This document shows, piece after piece, positions 1 to 9,212 of a DNA stretch of 64,000 nt. The first letter of the stretch is position 1, and each line of letters begins with the position of its first letter. Source of the DNA: Sphingobacterium siyangense (lineage in GTDB: Bacteria > Bacteroidota > Bacteroidia > Sphingobacteriales > Sphingobacteriaceae). The DNA lies in NCBI RefSeq assembly GCF_007830445.1, contig NZ_VLKR01000001.1, positions 434,001 to 498,000 on the forward strand. The letters are read 5' to 3'. The notes beneath the pieces are model-generated. The model had not been told where the DNA came from. It saw only the letters and a program-made list of their open reading frames with translations, and searched no databases. Made by a program: the position numbers and the translations under genes.

Positions 1-1158
1 TCTTTCTGCAGTCGCCACTTCAGTGGTAGACTGTGCAATATTCATGGCGATGTTGGCCTGTTGTTCCTGTAGCTTTTGACCAGCCTCGTCCACCATGAGG
101 CGTTGCGTATGGAGTTTTACCTTTTTGCGGCGCAGATCAAACAGGTTGTAGTTTATTCCTAGACCAACAAGGTAGTTAGCGCGTTGCAGCCCAAAGCCAT
201 CGGCGAGCGAACCATAACTATTATCGCTATGTACACTGGATGCCCTGCCCCATACAGCCCCCGAGAGAAACAGCTTGGGACGGTAACTGTTGGCAACCAG
301 CTTTTCTTCCATCTTCGTCTTGTCGAACAACGCATTATAATAGGCGATCATAGGGTGCTGACGGCCGCCATCGAGTTCAATCGGCGCGTTCTTTACCTGT
401 TCGAAAAGAATCTTTTCGGCAGTGGTATCCGCTACAATCTGCGCTGGCGGCATACCCGCCAAAGTAGCCAGTTGAATTTGTAATTGTTGTTGCTGATTAT
501 CCAGTTCAATGAGACCAAGTTGGCTACGCGATATTTCAGCATCGGCCATACTGGTATCCACGCCTGCCCGTATACCACTTTTAACCAGGGCAAAGATCGA
601 TTGCCGTATTTCCTGATTGCGGGCTATACTGCGCGACTGGATACCGATGAGGTCATGCAATTTCAGTAGCTGCAGGTAACTATAAATCGTGAAGGACTGT
701 AAGTCATACTTCGACTGTTCAAAACGACGGTTCTCCAAGGTCACCTCCGCCTGCGCAAGTTGGTCCTGGGCATTGAATTGACCAAAATTATAGACCTCCC
801 ACTGGAAGGCGGCAATGCCAAGATTGCTGCTCACAGCCTGATACTTATTATCGGCACGGATACCGCCATTATTGGTCGGCACGAGACCAAATCCGAAGTA
901 AGGCCCCGGCACATTATTATTGGAGCCGACGTCTGCCTGATACGACAGCTGTAGGCTCGGCAGACGGTTGTTTTTGACTTCTGCGGCGCGCGCCTGCTGC
1001 ACCTGTGTACGTACATAGTCGGTGCGTAAGGATGGCGCATGCTGCGTTACCGAAGACAGCAGCTGGTTGAGTTTGATAGGCACATGACTCTCCTGTCCAT
1101 AGCTAAAGAAGCTACAGCAGAGCAGCACATGCCCCATAAGGACAAGTTTTTGAAACAT
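1..1158 (-). CDS. TolC-family outer membrane efflux protein (3' end outside window)
   Basis: The reading frame starts at the ATG read leftward from 1158 and stays open to the window edge, so the C-terminus is missing. It opens with a hydrophobic signal peptide ending near SYGQ, then a segment (LNQLLSSVTQHAPSLR) typical of the first helix of TolC/OEP repeats, and long polar helices rich in Q, A and L (for example LAQAEVTLENRRFEQSKYD). TolC-like proteins are the outer-membrane channels of RND and other tripartite pumps; the inner-membrane partners would lie beyond the left edge. The small membrane protein upstream on the same strand may be co-transcribed. The family is clear; the substrate cannot be told. 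Confidence 0.85.
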   Translation of the reverse strand, partial: MFQKLVLMGHVLLCCSFFSYGQESHVPIKLNQLLSSVTQHAPSLRTDYVRTQVQQARAAEVKNNRLPSLQLSYQADVGSNNNVPGPYFGFGLVPTNNGGIRADNKYQAVSSNLGIAAFQWEVYNFGQFNAQDQLAQAEVTLENRRFEQSKYDLQSFTIYSYLQLLKLHDLIGIQSRSIARNQEIRQSIFALVKSGIRAGVDTSMADAEISRSQLGLIELDNQQQQLQIQLATLAGMPPAQIVADTTAEKILFEQVKNAPIELDGGRQHPMIAYYNALFDKTKMEEKLVANSYRPKLFLSGAVWGRASSVHSDNSYGSLADGFGLQRANYLVGLGINYNLFDLRRKKVKLHTQRLMVDEAGQKLQEQQANIAMNIAQSTTEVATAER

Positions 1159-1237
1159 ATAAAAAGCTTATTTTAAAATAAATGAATGTTTGCGGTCCCA
1201 TTGGAACCCACTCAATACGATTAAAATGGCTTTTTTA

Positions 1238-1606
1238 TCATAAAGTCAGCTGAAGATTACGCAGGTATAGCCGTTCGAGCGGCAATATTATTTTGGATAG
1301 CAAGTTACCAATCGAAAACGTATCCGAATTCGGAAAGAAGGTATTGAAAAAGTGGGTAATAAAAAACTCCTTTACTTTAGCGGTAAAGTGACGAAGCGGC
1401 GAGAGCGTCAGACAGGCGCTATCGTTTACATCAACCCAATCCAGGTATTCCTGTTTCCGTTTACTAAAGGCCTTGATAACGGTGATAAACTCATTCTCGC
1501 CTTGCGTTTTTGCCTGATGATATAATGAAAATCCGATCAAAGGCTTCACGATCAGCAGCATAGCGCTTACCAGTAAGAGAAATTGAAATATGACTCGTCT
1601 TAACAT
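1238..1606 (-). CDS. Small membrane-anchored hypothetical protein
   Basis: A 122-residue protein starting MLRRVIFQ. An upstream ATG would give 162 residues, but that extension looks like untranslated leader, so I chose the ATG just before the hydrophobic segment. Residues 5-28 form one transmembrane helix or uncleaved signal; the rest is soluble with many aromatic residues (FFITHFFNTFFPN). It lies about 80 bp upstream of the TolC-type gene on the same strand. Small proteins of unknown function often precede TolC genes in Bacteroidota heavy-metal efflux operons, so it may be an accessory of that pump. This is inference from position only. Confidence 0.55.
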   Translation of the reverse strand: MLRRVIFQFLLLVSAMLLIVKPLIGFSLYHQAKTQGENEFITVIKAFSKRKQEYLDWVDVNDSACLTLSPLRHFTAKVKEFFITHFFNTFFPNSDTFSIGNLLSKIILPLERLYLRNLQLTL

Positions 1607-1836
1607 AGGTTGTATGATATCTAAAGCACAGCATTTTGATTTGCGTACACTACAAATATAAACAATGACGCAGTAGACCATTGTAACATTGACGTAACGA
1701 AAGCTTTTGTAAACATCATGTTGCAATTACATTGCTTCTCACAAAAATCCAATAATACTAGCAATGTGAACCAGAATCTTGCTCCGGTTTTTCTTGTAGT
1801 CTGCTCGGTAGGTTTTATTTAATGGAAGATTTCCCT

Positions 1837-2916
1837 TCATTTATGCGGAAGGGTAAAAGCGATATCGGTGCCCGGCCCCTCTTTATCGAGCACATGGATC
1901 TGACCACCATGGCGCAATATGATATCGGCGCAGAGAAACAGCCCGATACCGAAACCTTCAATATGGCTGTGACCTTTGGAGCGATAAAATTTCTCAAATA
2001 CTTTTTTTCTATCCTCAGGTTTTATTCCTATACCAAGGTCGCTAATCAATACGGATATTTCATGCTGATCTGTTGTCATCGTGATGTGTATGGGTGATTT
2101 TTTATCACTGTATTTAATGGCATTATTGATCAGGTTGGTAATCACCTGTCCGATACGATAACCATCCGCTTCCAAAAATACGGTATCATCGGGCAGATGT
2201 AAGTACAGATCACTCTCGGGAAATATGAGCGCAGCATTATGACTTATTTCAAGGATAAGCTGGGTCAAATCTATCGTAGATCTATCGAGTTCGATTCCTT
2301 TAGCCATTACCATCACGGGGGCTATCATCTCATTGAGGAGACGATTAATACGGTCAGTGGCTTTGAGCGCATTTTCTACGAGTTTATTTGACAGAGCATT
2401 TTCTTGCGCTGTCAACTGCCTGTTCAGAAGCTGCAGGGTTCCTTTGACGGATGATAGCGGTGTCTTAATTTCATGCATGGCGATGCTCAACATTTCATCG
2501 CGCAAAATTTCAAGTTCCTTTTTCTCTGTAATATCAAGCGTTGTGCCCGAAATTATCTGTGGGCAGCCGTTCTCGTCATAAGTAACCGATCCACGTGCCT
2601 CAATCCAATGGATGCTATCATCACCATATCTTACACGATACTGTGCAATATAGGGTATGTGCTGCTCAATAGCCCTTGCGACACTCGCTTGCATCGCTTC
2701 CCGATCTTCATCCACAATACAGCCCAGCATATCACTATAGCTAAAATCCTTTGCCGTATCCCACCCAAAATTTCTTTTGCATTGATCGGTACAGGACATG
2801 TAATTTTTTTCCCGAAGGCTAACTTCCCAGAAGCCGATACGGGCCTGTGCGAGCGCCTGCGCAAGATGTTTTTGGGATACCGTAAAGGTAGAATCCGCAC
2901 CGTGCAAGTTAATCAT
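1837..2916 (-). CDS. PAS-domain sensor histidine kinase
   Basis: The 359-residue protein has an N-terminal PAS fold (about 15-130; FGWDTAKDFSYSDMLGCI, then WIEARGSVTYDENG and the PAC ending GTTLDITEKK). A HisKA domain follows with H-box SIAMHEIKTPLSS (His148). The HATPase domain shows an N-box (NLINNAIKYS), G1 (DLGIGI) and G2 (GFGIGLF). No transmembrane helix is visible, so it should be a cytoplasmic sensor that autophosphorylates His148. No response regulator is adjacent, so it is an orphan kinase here. The family call is firm; the signal is unknown. Confidence 0.93.
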   Translation of the reverse strand: MINLHGADSTFTVSQKHLAQALAQARIGFWEVSLREKNYMSCTDQCKRNFGWDTAKDFSYSDMLGCIVDEDREAMQASVARAIEQHIPYIAQYRVRYGDDSIHWIEARGSVTYDENGCPQIISGTTLDITEKKELEILRDEMLSIAMHEIKTPLSSVKGTLQLLNRQLTAQENALSNKLVENALKATDRINRLLNEMIAPVMVMAKGIELDRSTIDLTQLILEISHNAALIFPESDLYLHLPDDTVFLEADGYRIGQVITNLINNAIKYSDKKSPIHITMTTDQHEISVLISDLGIGIKPEDRKKVFEKFYRSKGHSHIEGFGIGLFLCADIILRHGGQIHVLDKEGPGTDIAFTLPHK

Positions 2917-3218
2917 ACAATTGTTAGGATTTAAAAGTGCTTTTCAATTACGTAAAGATACTTATTGTAAGAATATTAGCATTATTATTTTACACCTTAT
3001 ATTAACCTATAAAATTCGGGAAGTCTGTCGGCTAATTTAGTCAGCAAAACGGGCAAAAAAAACTATTCCACGCTAACCAAGATTTATTTACACATGAATT
3101 CATCTAGAGACGATTACGCATAACTGGAGCAGGATGATTTTCCTGATGCTGTAAATTGTATCGTTTATTTTAGTTTTATAAGCAAAAGAGATACATTTGA
3201 ACATAAACAAAAGTCCTT
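2917..3218. other. Intergenic region between divergent genes
   Basis: About 300 bp between the divergently transcribed PAS kinase and AraC gene. It is AT-rich and must hold both promoters. I saw no convincing -7 box, repeat or small gene. Confidence 0.5.
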
Positions 3219-4076
3219 ATGAACAGTGCTACTTCCATTTTCGAATCGAACCATAAAAAATTAGGCCTGATTTCTTTCGATTCCTCCTCGCTGGACCTGG
3301 TAAACGGCGAAACGTTCCGCCATTACATTAAAATATTGCTCATTCCAGCTGGTTACGCACTAACGGTGGACTTCACTGCTTATGAAACCCAAAATCCCAC
3401 CTTACTTTTCATCAATACCAATCAATATCTTGACATTCAGTCGGCCAATGAAAATAAAGCCTTTTTAATCCATTACAACAGGGATTTCTACTGTATTCAG
3501 ATTCATGATGAGGAGGTTGCCTGTGACGGACTCTTGTTCAATAATATTTTTGAGAATCCGATAGTGGACTTGTCCGGCGATGAGCTGCACGCCATCCCCC
3601 AATTATTCGCTCAAATCAGCAATGAGCTTGATTTTCAGGACCGCTCTTCGGAAGAAATGATCCGAACGTACCTCAAGCAGATTATCATCCGTGCAACGCG
3701 GCAGTGGAAAAAGCAGAACCTCCAAAATGAAACGCTCGACCTCGTCAGCATGGATCAGGACTTTTTCAGAAACTTCAGCCGACTGGTCAATATTCACTAC
3801 AGGGAAAAACACAGCGTAGCCGATTATGCAGACCTACTGAACCTTGCCCCGAAAACGCTTTCCAACAAATTCCATAAACTCAACCTTGAAAATCCGAACG
3901 AGATGATCAAAAACAGGATCGTCCTTGAAGCCAAACGCCTGCTCCTTTACAGTGAGCTTACCATAAAGGAAATCGCTTATCAATTGGGTTATGAGGACCC
4001 AGCTTACTTCAACCGGATCTTTACGCAGAAATCGGGAAAAACTCCGGCGGCTTTTCGGAAAGAAATTAAAAATTAA
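3219..4076 (+). CDS. AraC-family transcriptional regulator
   Basis: A 285-residue protein with a divergent N-terminal half resembling a cupin-type sensor domain (ILLIPAGYALTVDF) and a C-terminal AraC DNA-binding domain of two helix-turn-helix motifs: HSVADYADLLNLAPKTLSNK and LTIKEIAYQLGYEDPAYFNR, ending with FTQKSGKTPAAFRKE. It lies upstream of an OsmC gene and an esterase gene on the same strand, with about 110 bp to OsmC. It probably controls that pair in response to a small hydrophobic or oxidising compound, an inference from position. Confidence 0.93.
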   Translation: MNSATSIFESNHKKLGLISFDSSSLDLVNGETFRHYIKILLIPAGYALTVDFTAYETQNPTLLFINTNQYLDIQSANENKAFLIHYNRDFYCIQIHDEEVACDGLLFNNIFENPIVDLSGDELHAIPQLFAQISNELDFQDRSSEEMIRTYLKQIIIRATRQWKKQNLQNETLDLVSMDQDFFRNFSRLVNIHYREKHSVADYADLLNLAPKTLSNKFHKLNLENPNEMIKNRIVLEAKRLLLYSELTIKEIAYQLGYEDPAYFNRIFTQKSGKTPAAFRKEIKN

Positions 4077-4143
4077 ACTATAAAAGGAAAAAAGTACAAT
4101 TTATATAGACTTTTTGCTCTTTATTTAGATTGCCTATATGACA

Positions 4144-4151
4144 TACCTTTG
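4144..4151 (+). promoter_or_regulatory. Bacteroidota -7 promoter box for the osmC-esterase pair
   Basis: TACCTTTG matches the Bacteroidota -7 consensus TAnnTTTG and lies 35 bp upstream of the OsmC start. A -33 element at normal spacing is not obvious, which would suit an activator-dependent promoter. Confidence 0.5.
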
Positions 4152-4185
4152 TCCTATAAGAAATTAACAATCAAAAATAAAGCGT

Positions 4186-4599
4186 ATGAAACGTAATGCT
4201 ACCGCCGTTTGGAACGGCACCATCAAAGAAGGAAACGGACATCTGACCACACAAAGTTCCGTTCTGAACCAGACCCAGTATTCATTCAACAGCCGCTTCG
4301 CTGAAGGTGTCGGTACAAATCCCGAAGAACTGCTTGCTGCTGCCCATGCAGGATGTTTTACAATGAAGCTGAGCCTTGATCTCACACAGGCGGGTTATCC
4401 CCCTAAAAGACTCGAAACAAAGTCCATTATTACCTTGGATAATGGTAAAATCACACAGTCGGAACTTCTACTTGATGCAGAAGTAGATGGCATCTCAGCG
4501 GAAGAATTTGAAAAAATTGCCCGAGAGGCCGAAAAAACCTGTCCCGTAAGCGCAGCATTCAGCTTCAAAATCATCTTAAACATCAACCTAAAAAAATAA
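4186..4599 (+). CDS. OsmC/Ohr-family peroxiredoxin
   Basis: A 137-residue protein, the usual length for OsmC/Ohr. The two family cysteines are present: Cys57 in NPEELLAAAHAGCFTM and Cys119 in EAEKTCPVSAAF. Such proteins reduce organic hydroperoxides using these thiols. The N-terminus (KRNATAVWNGTIKEGNGHL) resembles the OsmC rather than the Ohr branch. The stop is 5 bp before the next start, so it is co-transcribed with the secreted esterase, and the AraC gene lies just upstream. Confidence 0.93.
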   Translation: MKRNATAVWNGTIKEGNGHLTTQSSVLNQTQYSFNSRFAEGVGTNPEELLAAAHAGCFTMKLSLDLTQAGYPPKRLETKSIITLDNGKITQSELLLDAEVDGISAEEFEKIAREAEKTCPVSAAFSFKIILNINLKK

Positions 4600-4604
4600 T
4601 CACG

Positions 4605-5648
4605 ATGAAGACAATCTATTCAACAGTTTTAACATTGGCGGCACTCGCCATCACAAATTCCAATATCATGGCACAATCAAACCCCGCATCTCAAGACCCC
4701 AAGATTGGCCGGGAAACAAGAGCATTCTTAAAAGAGTTGAACAGCGGCGACGGAAAACCGCTGGAAACCCTCTCACCAAAAGACGCCAGATTGGTGTTGG
4801 TAGGCGCTCAAAAATCAGTAAGCTTCGATTATTCCGATATCCAGGAATCAGACAGAACCATTACCCAGGACGGGCAGACCGTAAAAATACATATCGTAAA
4901 ACCCAAAGGTGCCCAAGCTGGCCTACCCGTATTTATGTTCTTTCACGGCGGCGGATGGGTATTGGGAGACTACCCTACCCACAAAAGACTGGTTCGTGAC
5001 CTTGTTGTCAACAGTGGTGCAGTAGCCGTGTTCCCGGATTACACGCCATCTCCGGAAGCCAGATTTCCCGTAGCCATCAATCAGGCTTATGCCGCAACAA
5101 AATGGGTTGCCGAGCATGGAAAAGAAATCGGGGTCGACGCCAGCAGGCTTGCTGTTGCCGGAAACAGTGTCGGTGGAAATATGGCCGCAGTGGTCGCATT
5201 GATGGCCAAAGACAAAAATGGTCCCAAGCTAAAACAGCAGGTACTTTTGTGGCCCGTAACAGACTCCGACTTCAGCAGAGCATCGTACACAAAATTTGCA
5301 CAGGAACGGTTTTTAACAACGCCGTTGATGAAATGGATGTGGGATAATTACCTGCCTGACTTAAAAGAACGCGACAACAAATACGCGTCCCCACTGAAAG
5401 CTTCTCTGGAAGAGCTGAAAGGTTTGCCTCCTGCACTTGTTCAGGTGGCCGAGAATGATATTCTGCATGACGAGGGTGTCGCCTATGGAAGAAAATTAGA
5501 TGAAGCCGGTGTTGCAACGACTGTTACAGAGTATAAAGGCTTTATTCACGATTACGGGATGCTGAATCCGCTGGCGCATATCCACGCTGTACAGGAATCG
5601 GTGCTAGATGCAGCAACTGTTTTGCGAAAAGCACTGTTTGCGAAGTAA
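4605..5648 (+). CDS. Secreted alpha/beta hydrolase of the hormone-sensitive lipase type
   Basis: A 347-residue protein with a signal peptide (MKTIYSTVLTLAALAI, cleavage probably after IMAQ). It carries the HSL oxyanion-hole motif HGGGW (114-118) and a nucleophile elbow GNSVGG (Ser188), a variant of GDSAGG. The acid and base are probably Asp in ENDILHDEG (near 283) and His in GFIHDYG (near 314). Members cleave short-chain esters. It follows OsmC by 5 bp. A strong inverted repeat downstream ends the transcript. Family certain, substrate unknown. Confidence 0.92.
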   Translation: MKTIYSTVLTLAALAITNSNIMAQSNPASQDPKIGRETRAFLKELNSGDGKPLETLSPKDARLVLVGAQKSVSFDYSDIQESDRTITQDGQTVKIHIVKPKGAQAGLPVFMFFHGGGWVLGDYPTHKRLVRDLVVNSGAVAVFPDYTPSPEARFPVAINQAYAATKWVAEHGKEIGVDASRLAVAGNSVGGNMAAVVALMAKDKNGPKLKQQVLLWPVTDSDFSRASYTKFAQERFLTTPLMKWMWDNYLPDLKERDNKYASPLKASLEELKGLPPALVQVAENDILHDEGVAYGRKLDEAGVATTVTEYKGFIHDYGMLNPLAHIHAVQESVLDAATVLRKALFAK

Positions 5649-5669
5649 AATACCCTGCATTTCCAAAGA

Positions 5670-5702
5670 ATAACACCAAATGGTTCGACTGTTTGGTGTT
5701 AT
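5670..5702. terminator. Bidirectional intrinsic terminator
   Basis: ATAACACCAAA (5670-5680) and TTTGGTGTTAT (5692-5702) form an 11-bp perfect stem with an 11-nt loop, followed by CTGTTTTTTG on the plus strand. It lies between convergent genes: the esterase on plus and the LytTR regulator on minus. Confidence 0.85.
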
Positions 5703-6475
5703 CTGTTTTTTGTCGTCCCCCCTTCCAACCATCTCAAGAAATCTGAAGAATTCGCTTTGCTGACAACAATAGTCTCTGGTGTTTCTACTGTAAGTCGACA
5801 AATAAGCTTTCGGGAAAAAAATCGTTCTATATTTGCAATAGAAAGGCGATTAATAATATACTGTCTATTCGCCCGGTAAAAAGATTCAGGATCAAGCATT
5901 CTCTCGAGCTCATCCAATGTCGAAGCCATGAAGTATTGCTGACTCGTTAGCGTTATAATCCTGATCACTGTATTCTCCAAAAATAAGCAAGCAATATCAT
6001 GTACTGAAATTGGTATTATCTTTTCACGCTGCTCCACGAGTATTGACTTTTTGTAAGAAGCCTTAAATTTTTCACTCAAGCGGTCAATAGATCTTTTTAA
6101 AATGGCCGGCTCAAAGGCAGATTTTAAACGCTTGAGCTTTCCAAGGGCCTTCTCAACCATCAGCTCAGTGATTGGTTTCAATAAATAACTAACGGCATTC
6201 GTTTCAAAGGCATCAAGCATATATTCGTCATAGGCCGTACAAAAAACGATCGGGCTATTTACAGTGACTTCGCTATAGATCTCAAAACACATCCCATCCG
6301 CCAATTGAATATCTGAAAATATCAGATCAGGAGAATCATGTTGTTGCAAATACTCAATACTCGCTTTCACAGAGTCAAGAATAGCTGTAACTTCGTTTTG
6401 TATATCAAGCTTTACCAAAATCCTTTCGAGCTCTTTGGCAGAATTTATTTCATCTTCTATGATCAGAATTTTCAT
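5699..6475 (-). CDS. LytTR-family response regulator
   Basis: 258 residues. The receiver domain begins MKILIIEDEINSA with acidic pocket residues ED and phospho-acceptor Asp55 in LIFSDIQLADG; a conserved Lys lies in YLLKPI. The C-terminal LytTR DNA-binding domain (about 145-245) shows EKIIPISVHDIACLFLENTV and FYRANRQYIINRLSI. The start overlaps the stop of the upstream sensor kinase by 4 bp (ATGA), so the pair is translationally coupled. Confidence 0.95.
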   Translation of the reverse strand: MKILIIEDEINSAKELERILVKLDIQNEVTAILDSVKASIEYLQQHDSPDLIFSDIQLADGMCFEIYSEVTVNSPIVFCTAYDEYMLDAFETNAVSYLLKPITELMVEKALGKLKRLKSAFEPAILKRSIDRLSEKFKASYKKSILVEQREKIIPISVHDIACLFLENTVIRIITLTSQQYFMASTLDELERMLDPESFYRANRQYIINRLSIANIERFFSRKLICRLTVETPETIVVSKANSSDFLRWLEGGTTKNR

Positions 6476-7485
6476 GATTTTATAATGGGTAACTTTACGC
6501 TGAACACAGCCGTATTCTGCTCTATAATGATATCTTGTTTAAATAAAAGCTGATAACGGTTTAATAAATTATTTAAACCAACACCAGTCGAATGGTAGTT
6601 AGTTTTCTTTGGTAGCAGGCTATTGCTGACAATAATATTTTCGGAATCATTATATACATCTATAGCTAATGGACTATCAAGGGAAGCTACATTATGTTTA
6701 ATTGCATTTTCAAGCAGCAACTGCAAGCTCAGTGGCGGGATCTTCGTCGGCAAGATAGATTCGTCTATCCGAATGTTTATATTTAAAGAATTGCCAAATC
6801 TAGTTTTTATAATATATAAGTAGGAATTTATAAAACTCAATTCACTTTCCAGAAGAACAAGGTTCAATTTATTATGAATGAGCATATACCGGTAAACGTT
6901 TGCAATTTCAGAGACATAATCCTTCACTTTTACATCGTTTGTTATTGCACTTAAGGTGTTTAACGTGTTAAACAAGAAATGTGGATTCATTTGCTCTTTC
7001 AAATTGGATAAGTTAGCTTCCAGCTGCGATCGATTGAGCTTCTCTATTTCTAGACGACGCCTTTGGCTTTCTTCTACCAATTGTAGATAAAAAACTACAA
7101 AGAACTGCACAGTGCTGACCAATAAGCACCGTAGAATGACCAGGTACCAATTTAGATCCTCTTTTGCGATAGTAAAAGAAGATTCTTTAACAAATTTGTT
7201 GAAAATTGCATCGACTACGATAGAAGTCAAACAGATAATCAAAGCGATAACTATAATTCTTAAAATATATTCTACCATAATCCATCTCGCCGCAAATATG
7301 GTGCGGTTAAGATAAAGGTGAAGGAGAAAAGCCAGTATCCCTGCAGTAAACGTATATCTGATTGTACGAGCGGCTAAAAACAAATTACCTGAGTGCAGAT
7401 CTTCTGAGGTCAATTTTATCGGTAATATGGCAAGTCCTATTGCCAATGAAATTATCACACCCAATATTCGATACTGTTTTGACAT
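6472..7485 (-). CDS. LytS/YehU-type sensor histidine kinase
   Basis: 337 residues with four predicted transmembrane helices in the first 135 residues, a short coiled region (EESQRRRLEIEKLNRSQLEANL), then the His_kinase domain with QMNPHFLFNTLNTL (His169). An HATPase N-box (LLLENAIKHN) and a glycine motif (STGVGLNNL) follow. This kinase class pairs with LytTR regulators, and the regulator follows with a 4-bp overlap. The ligand is unknown. Confidence 0.94.
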   Translation of the reverse strand: MSKQYRILGVIISLAIGLAILPIKLTSEDLHSGNLFLAARTIRYTFTAGILAFLLHLYLNRTIFAARWIMVEYILRIIVIALIICLTSIVVDAIFNKFVKESSFTIAKEDLNWYLVILRCLLVSTVQFFVVFYLQLVEESQRRRLEIEKLNRSQLEANLSNLKEQMNPHFLFNTLNTLSAITNDVKVKDYVSEIANVYRYMLIHNKLNLVLLESELSFINSYLYIIKTRFGNSLNINIRIDESILPTKIPPLSLQLLLENAIKHNVASLDSPLAIDVYNDSENIIVSNSLLPKKTNYHSTGVGLNNLLNRYQLLFKQDIIIEQNTAVFSVKLPIIKS

Positions 7486-7825
7486 ACATTATTTTTAAAT
7501 AGAAGAAAGCAAAAAAACATCAAAGAAAACTTAGAAATGCATGAATTAAAATCCCAGATATTACCCGATCGCTGACATAAAATCTGTTCAATAAAGATTC
7601 ATTTGGTATCTGGTCAAAGGTACTAATTCTCCTCTTTTCGTAGGAATAAATAATAGCTTTGCCCGCCCGCTTCAATCGGCAATTTGCCCGCTTCGTCTTA
7701 ATTCCCCGTATTGATCGAACCTGATTTATCTTTATTTGCATGATACATAATGATGATACTGTGTAAATTTTAAGTAATAGCGTTAATCACATTTTAAAAA
7801 GATATCATAAACAATCATTATTCAT
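7486..7825. other. Intergenic region between divergent genes
   Basis: About 340 bp between the LytS-type kinase (minus) and an SDR-like gene (plus). A 73-codon frame at 7520-7741 on minus has no family features and I do not treat it as a gene. I see no clear regulatory element. Confidence 0.4.
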
Positions 7826-8566
7826 ATGAGAACAGCATTAATAACTGGAGCAAATAAGATAATCTCCCTTGAAATGGCAAGAAAGCTAGCTGATGAGAAT
7901 TATTTTGTTTATATTGGATGTTCTGACCTTGCAATCGGTGAACAGGTCGTCAAAGAACTCGCTGCTGAAGGTATTGGCACCGTAGATATTTTTTATGTAG
8001 ACATCAGCAGCGAATCCTCGATAGACGCAGCGGGGCAAGAAATCGGCATACTGATCAATTCTTTGGATGTTCTGATCAACAACACCATTGATACGTTCTT
8101 TATGTCAACGTATGGTCTATCAGCTCATCCTGATTCCGGAAAAGGAATTTTTGAGGTTAACGATGCCGGGACCAAAGGCATTGTCAACAAATTAACTGAA
8201 CTGCTAAGAAAATCCCTCAGCCCCAGAATAGTGAACGTCATATGGACCTCCAGTACACGAACCGGCACAAACCAATCCGCTCAAACATTCTTTCACCACC
8301 GCTTACCGGATCTTCAGCCTGCTATAGAACTGATGAGGTTGCAGACAGCCCATGTTGTGAATAAACCTCGAAAAACGAATTTTAAGATTGACACCATCGT
8401 CACGAGCGTCACGGGAATTGATCCCCATGATCATCAAGTCATTCAAAAAGTTAAAAATGAAAGTATTGATATCATTAAATATGCTTTAACCGGTAAGAAA
8501 GATCTTGGAAGCATTGCTGTATCCCTTGATATCGGTGGCGATGATAGCACCTGTGCGGCAGTGTGA
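7826..8566 (+). CDS. Degenerate SDR-like (Rossmann) protein
   Basis: 246 residues related to classical short-chain dehydrogenases: ALITGANK at the N-terminus, DVLINN in the middle and RIVNV further on. Key residues are lost. The glycine motif TGxxxGIG reads TGANKIIS, NNAG reads NNTI, and no YxxxK pair follows the Ser-containing strand. Compare the intact SDR at 51783-52523, which starts ITGANKGIGFETARQL. The reading frame is open, so it is either a catalytically dead paralogue or an early-stage pseudogene. It precedes a truncated AraC gene, consistent with local decay. Confidence 0.7.
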   Translation: MRTALITGANKIISLEMARKLADENYFVYIGCSDLAIGEQVVKELAAEGIGTVDIFYVDISSESSIDAAGQEIGILINSLDVLINNTIDTFFMSTYGLSAHPDSGKGIFEVNDAGTKGIVNKLTELLRKSLSPRIVNVIWTSSTRTGTNQSAQTFFHHRLPDLQPAIELMRLQTAHVVNKPRKTNFKIDTIVTSVTGIDPHDHQVIQKVKNESIDIIKYALTGKKDLGSIAVSLDIGGDDSTCAAV

Positions 8567-8734
8567 ATCCTCGGGAATACGGTCGAAAATACCATCCGTG
8601 ACCAAAGGCCTTCCGAAATTCGTTTATAGATCTAATGGTCTATATATAAATAATTAGAAAATCAGGGTAATAAAATGCGATCGATAGGAATTCTTAAAGT
8701 ATATGAACTAAATTTGAATTTAAAATTGCGCCGC

Positions 8735-9181
8735 ATGCCAAAAAGAGATTCTATTTTAGTGAACAGCATGGATTCCAGCAGCAGTATGGCTGTTGGAATA
8801 TGGGATGGTTCAACTCCGGGCATCCTACAAGCGCTCAATCCGCATCGGCATGACCATTATACCTGCATGCTTGTTGATGCGGGACAGCTGGAAGTCCTAT
8901 TTGATTTTGAACAGCTGATCATGCCTGCCGGAACACTTTTTGTCTGCCCTCCGCACCAGGTCCATCAGATCACTACGGCTTTAGGGGCATCCGGTTATTA
9001 CATTTCTTTCGAAGGCCATCATATGACGAGGTCAGCCAGGGATATTCTTGATGCATCTCTAAATGAAACCATTATATTGTCCCTGTCAGCGGCCGAGCAA
9101 CAATGGTTTAGGTCAATCCTGGACTCCCTGAAAAATCTGGATAGTATAAACAATACCGCGAATAAGGAAGTGCAACAATAA
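8735..9181 (+). pseudogene. AraC-family regulator, N-terminal cupin domain only (truncated)
   Basis: About 148 residues from MPKRDSILVN; an ATG 60 bp upstream is also in frame. It matches the ligand-binding half of AraC regulators: a cupin with HRHDHYTCMLVDAGQLEVLF and PAGTLFVCPPHQVHQI. The frame ends at NTANKEVQQ with no helix-turn-helix region, and no continuation is visible before the convergent oxidoreductase gene 30 bp away. The DNA-binding half was probably removed when the neighbouring block arrived. A free-standing cupin sensor is less likely. Confidence 0.65.
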
Positions 9182-9212
9182 AGTAAAGGCCTAATTCTAA
9201 TGCTGAAACAAT

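Noticed and set aside
7520..7741. 73-codon minus ORF
   Set aside because: Basic, no family features, no promoter; likely chance.
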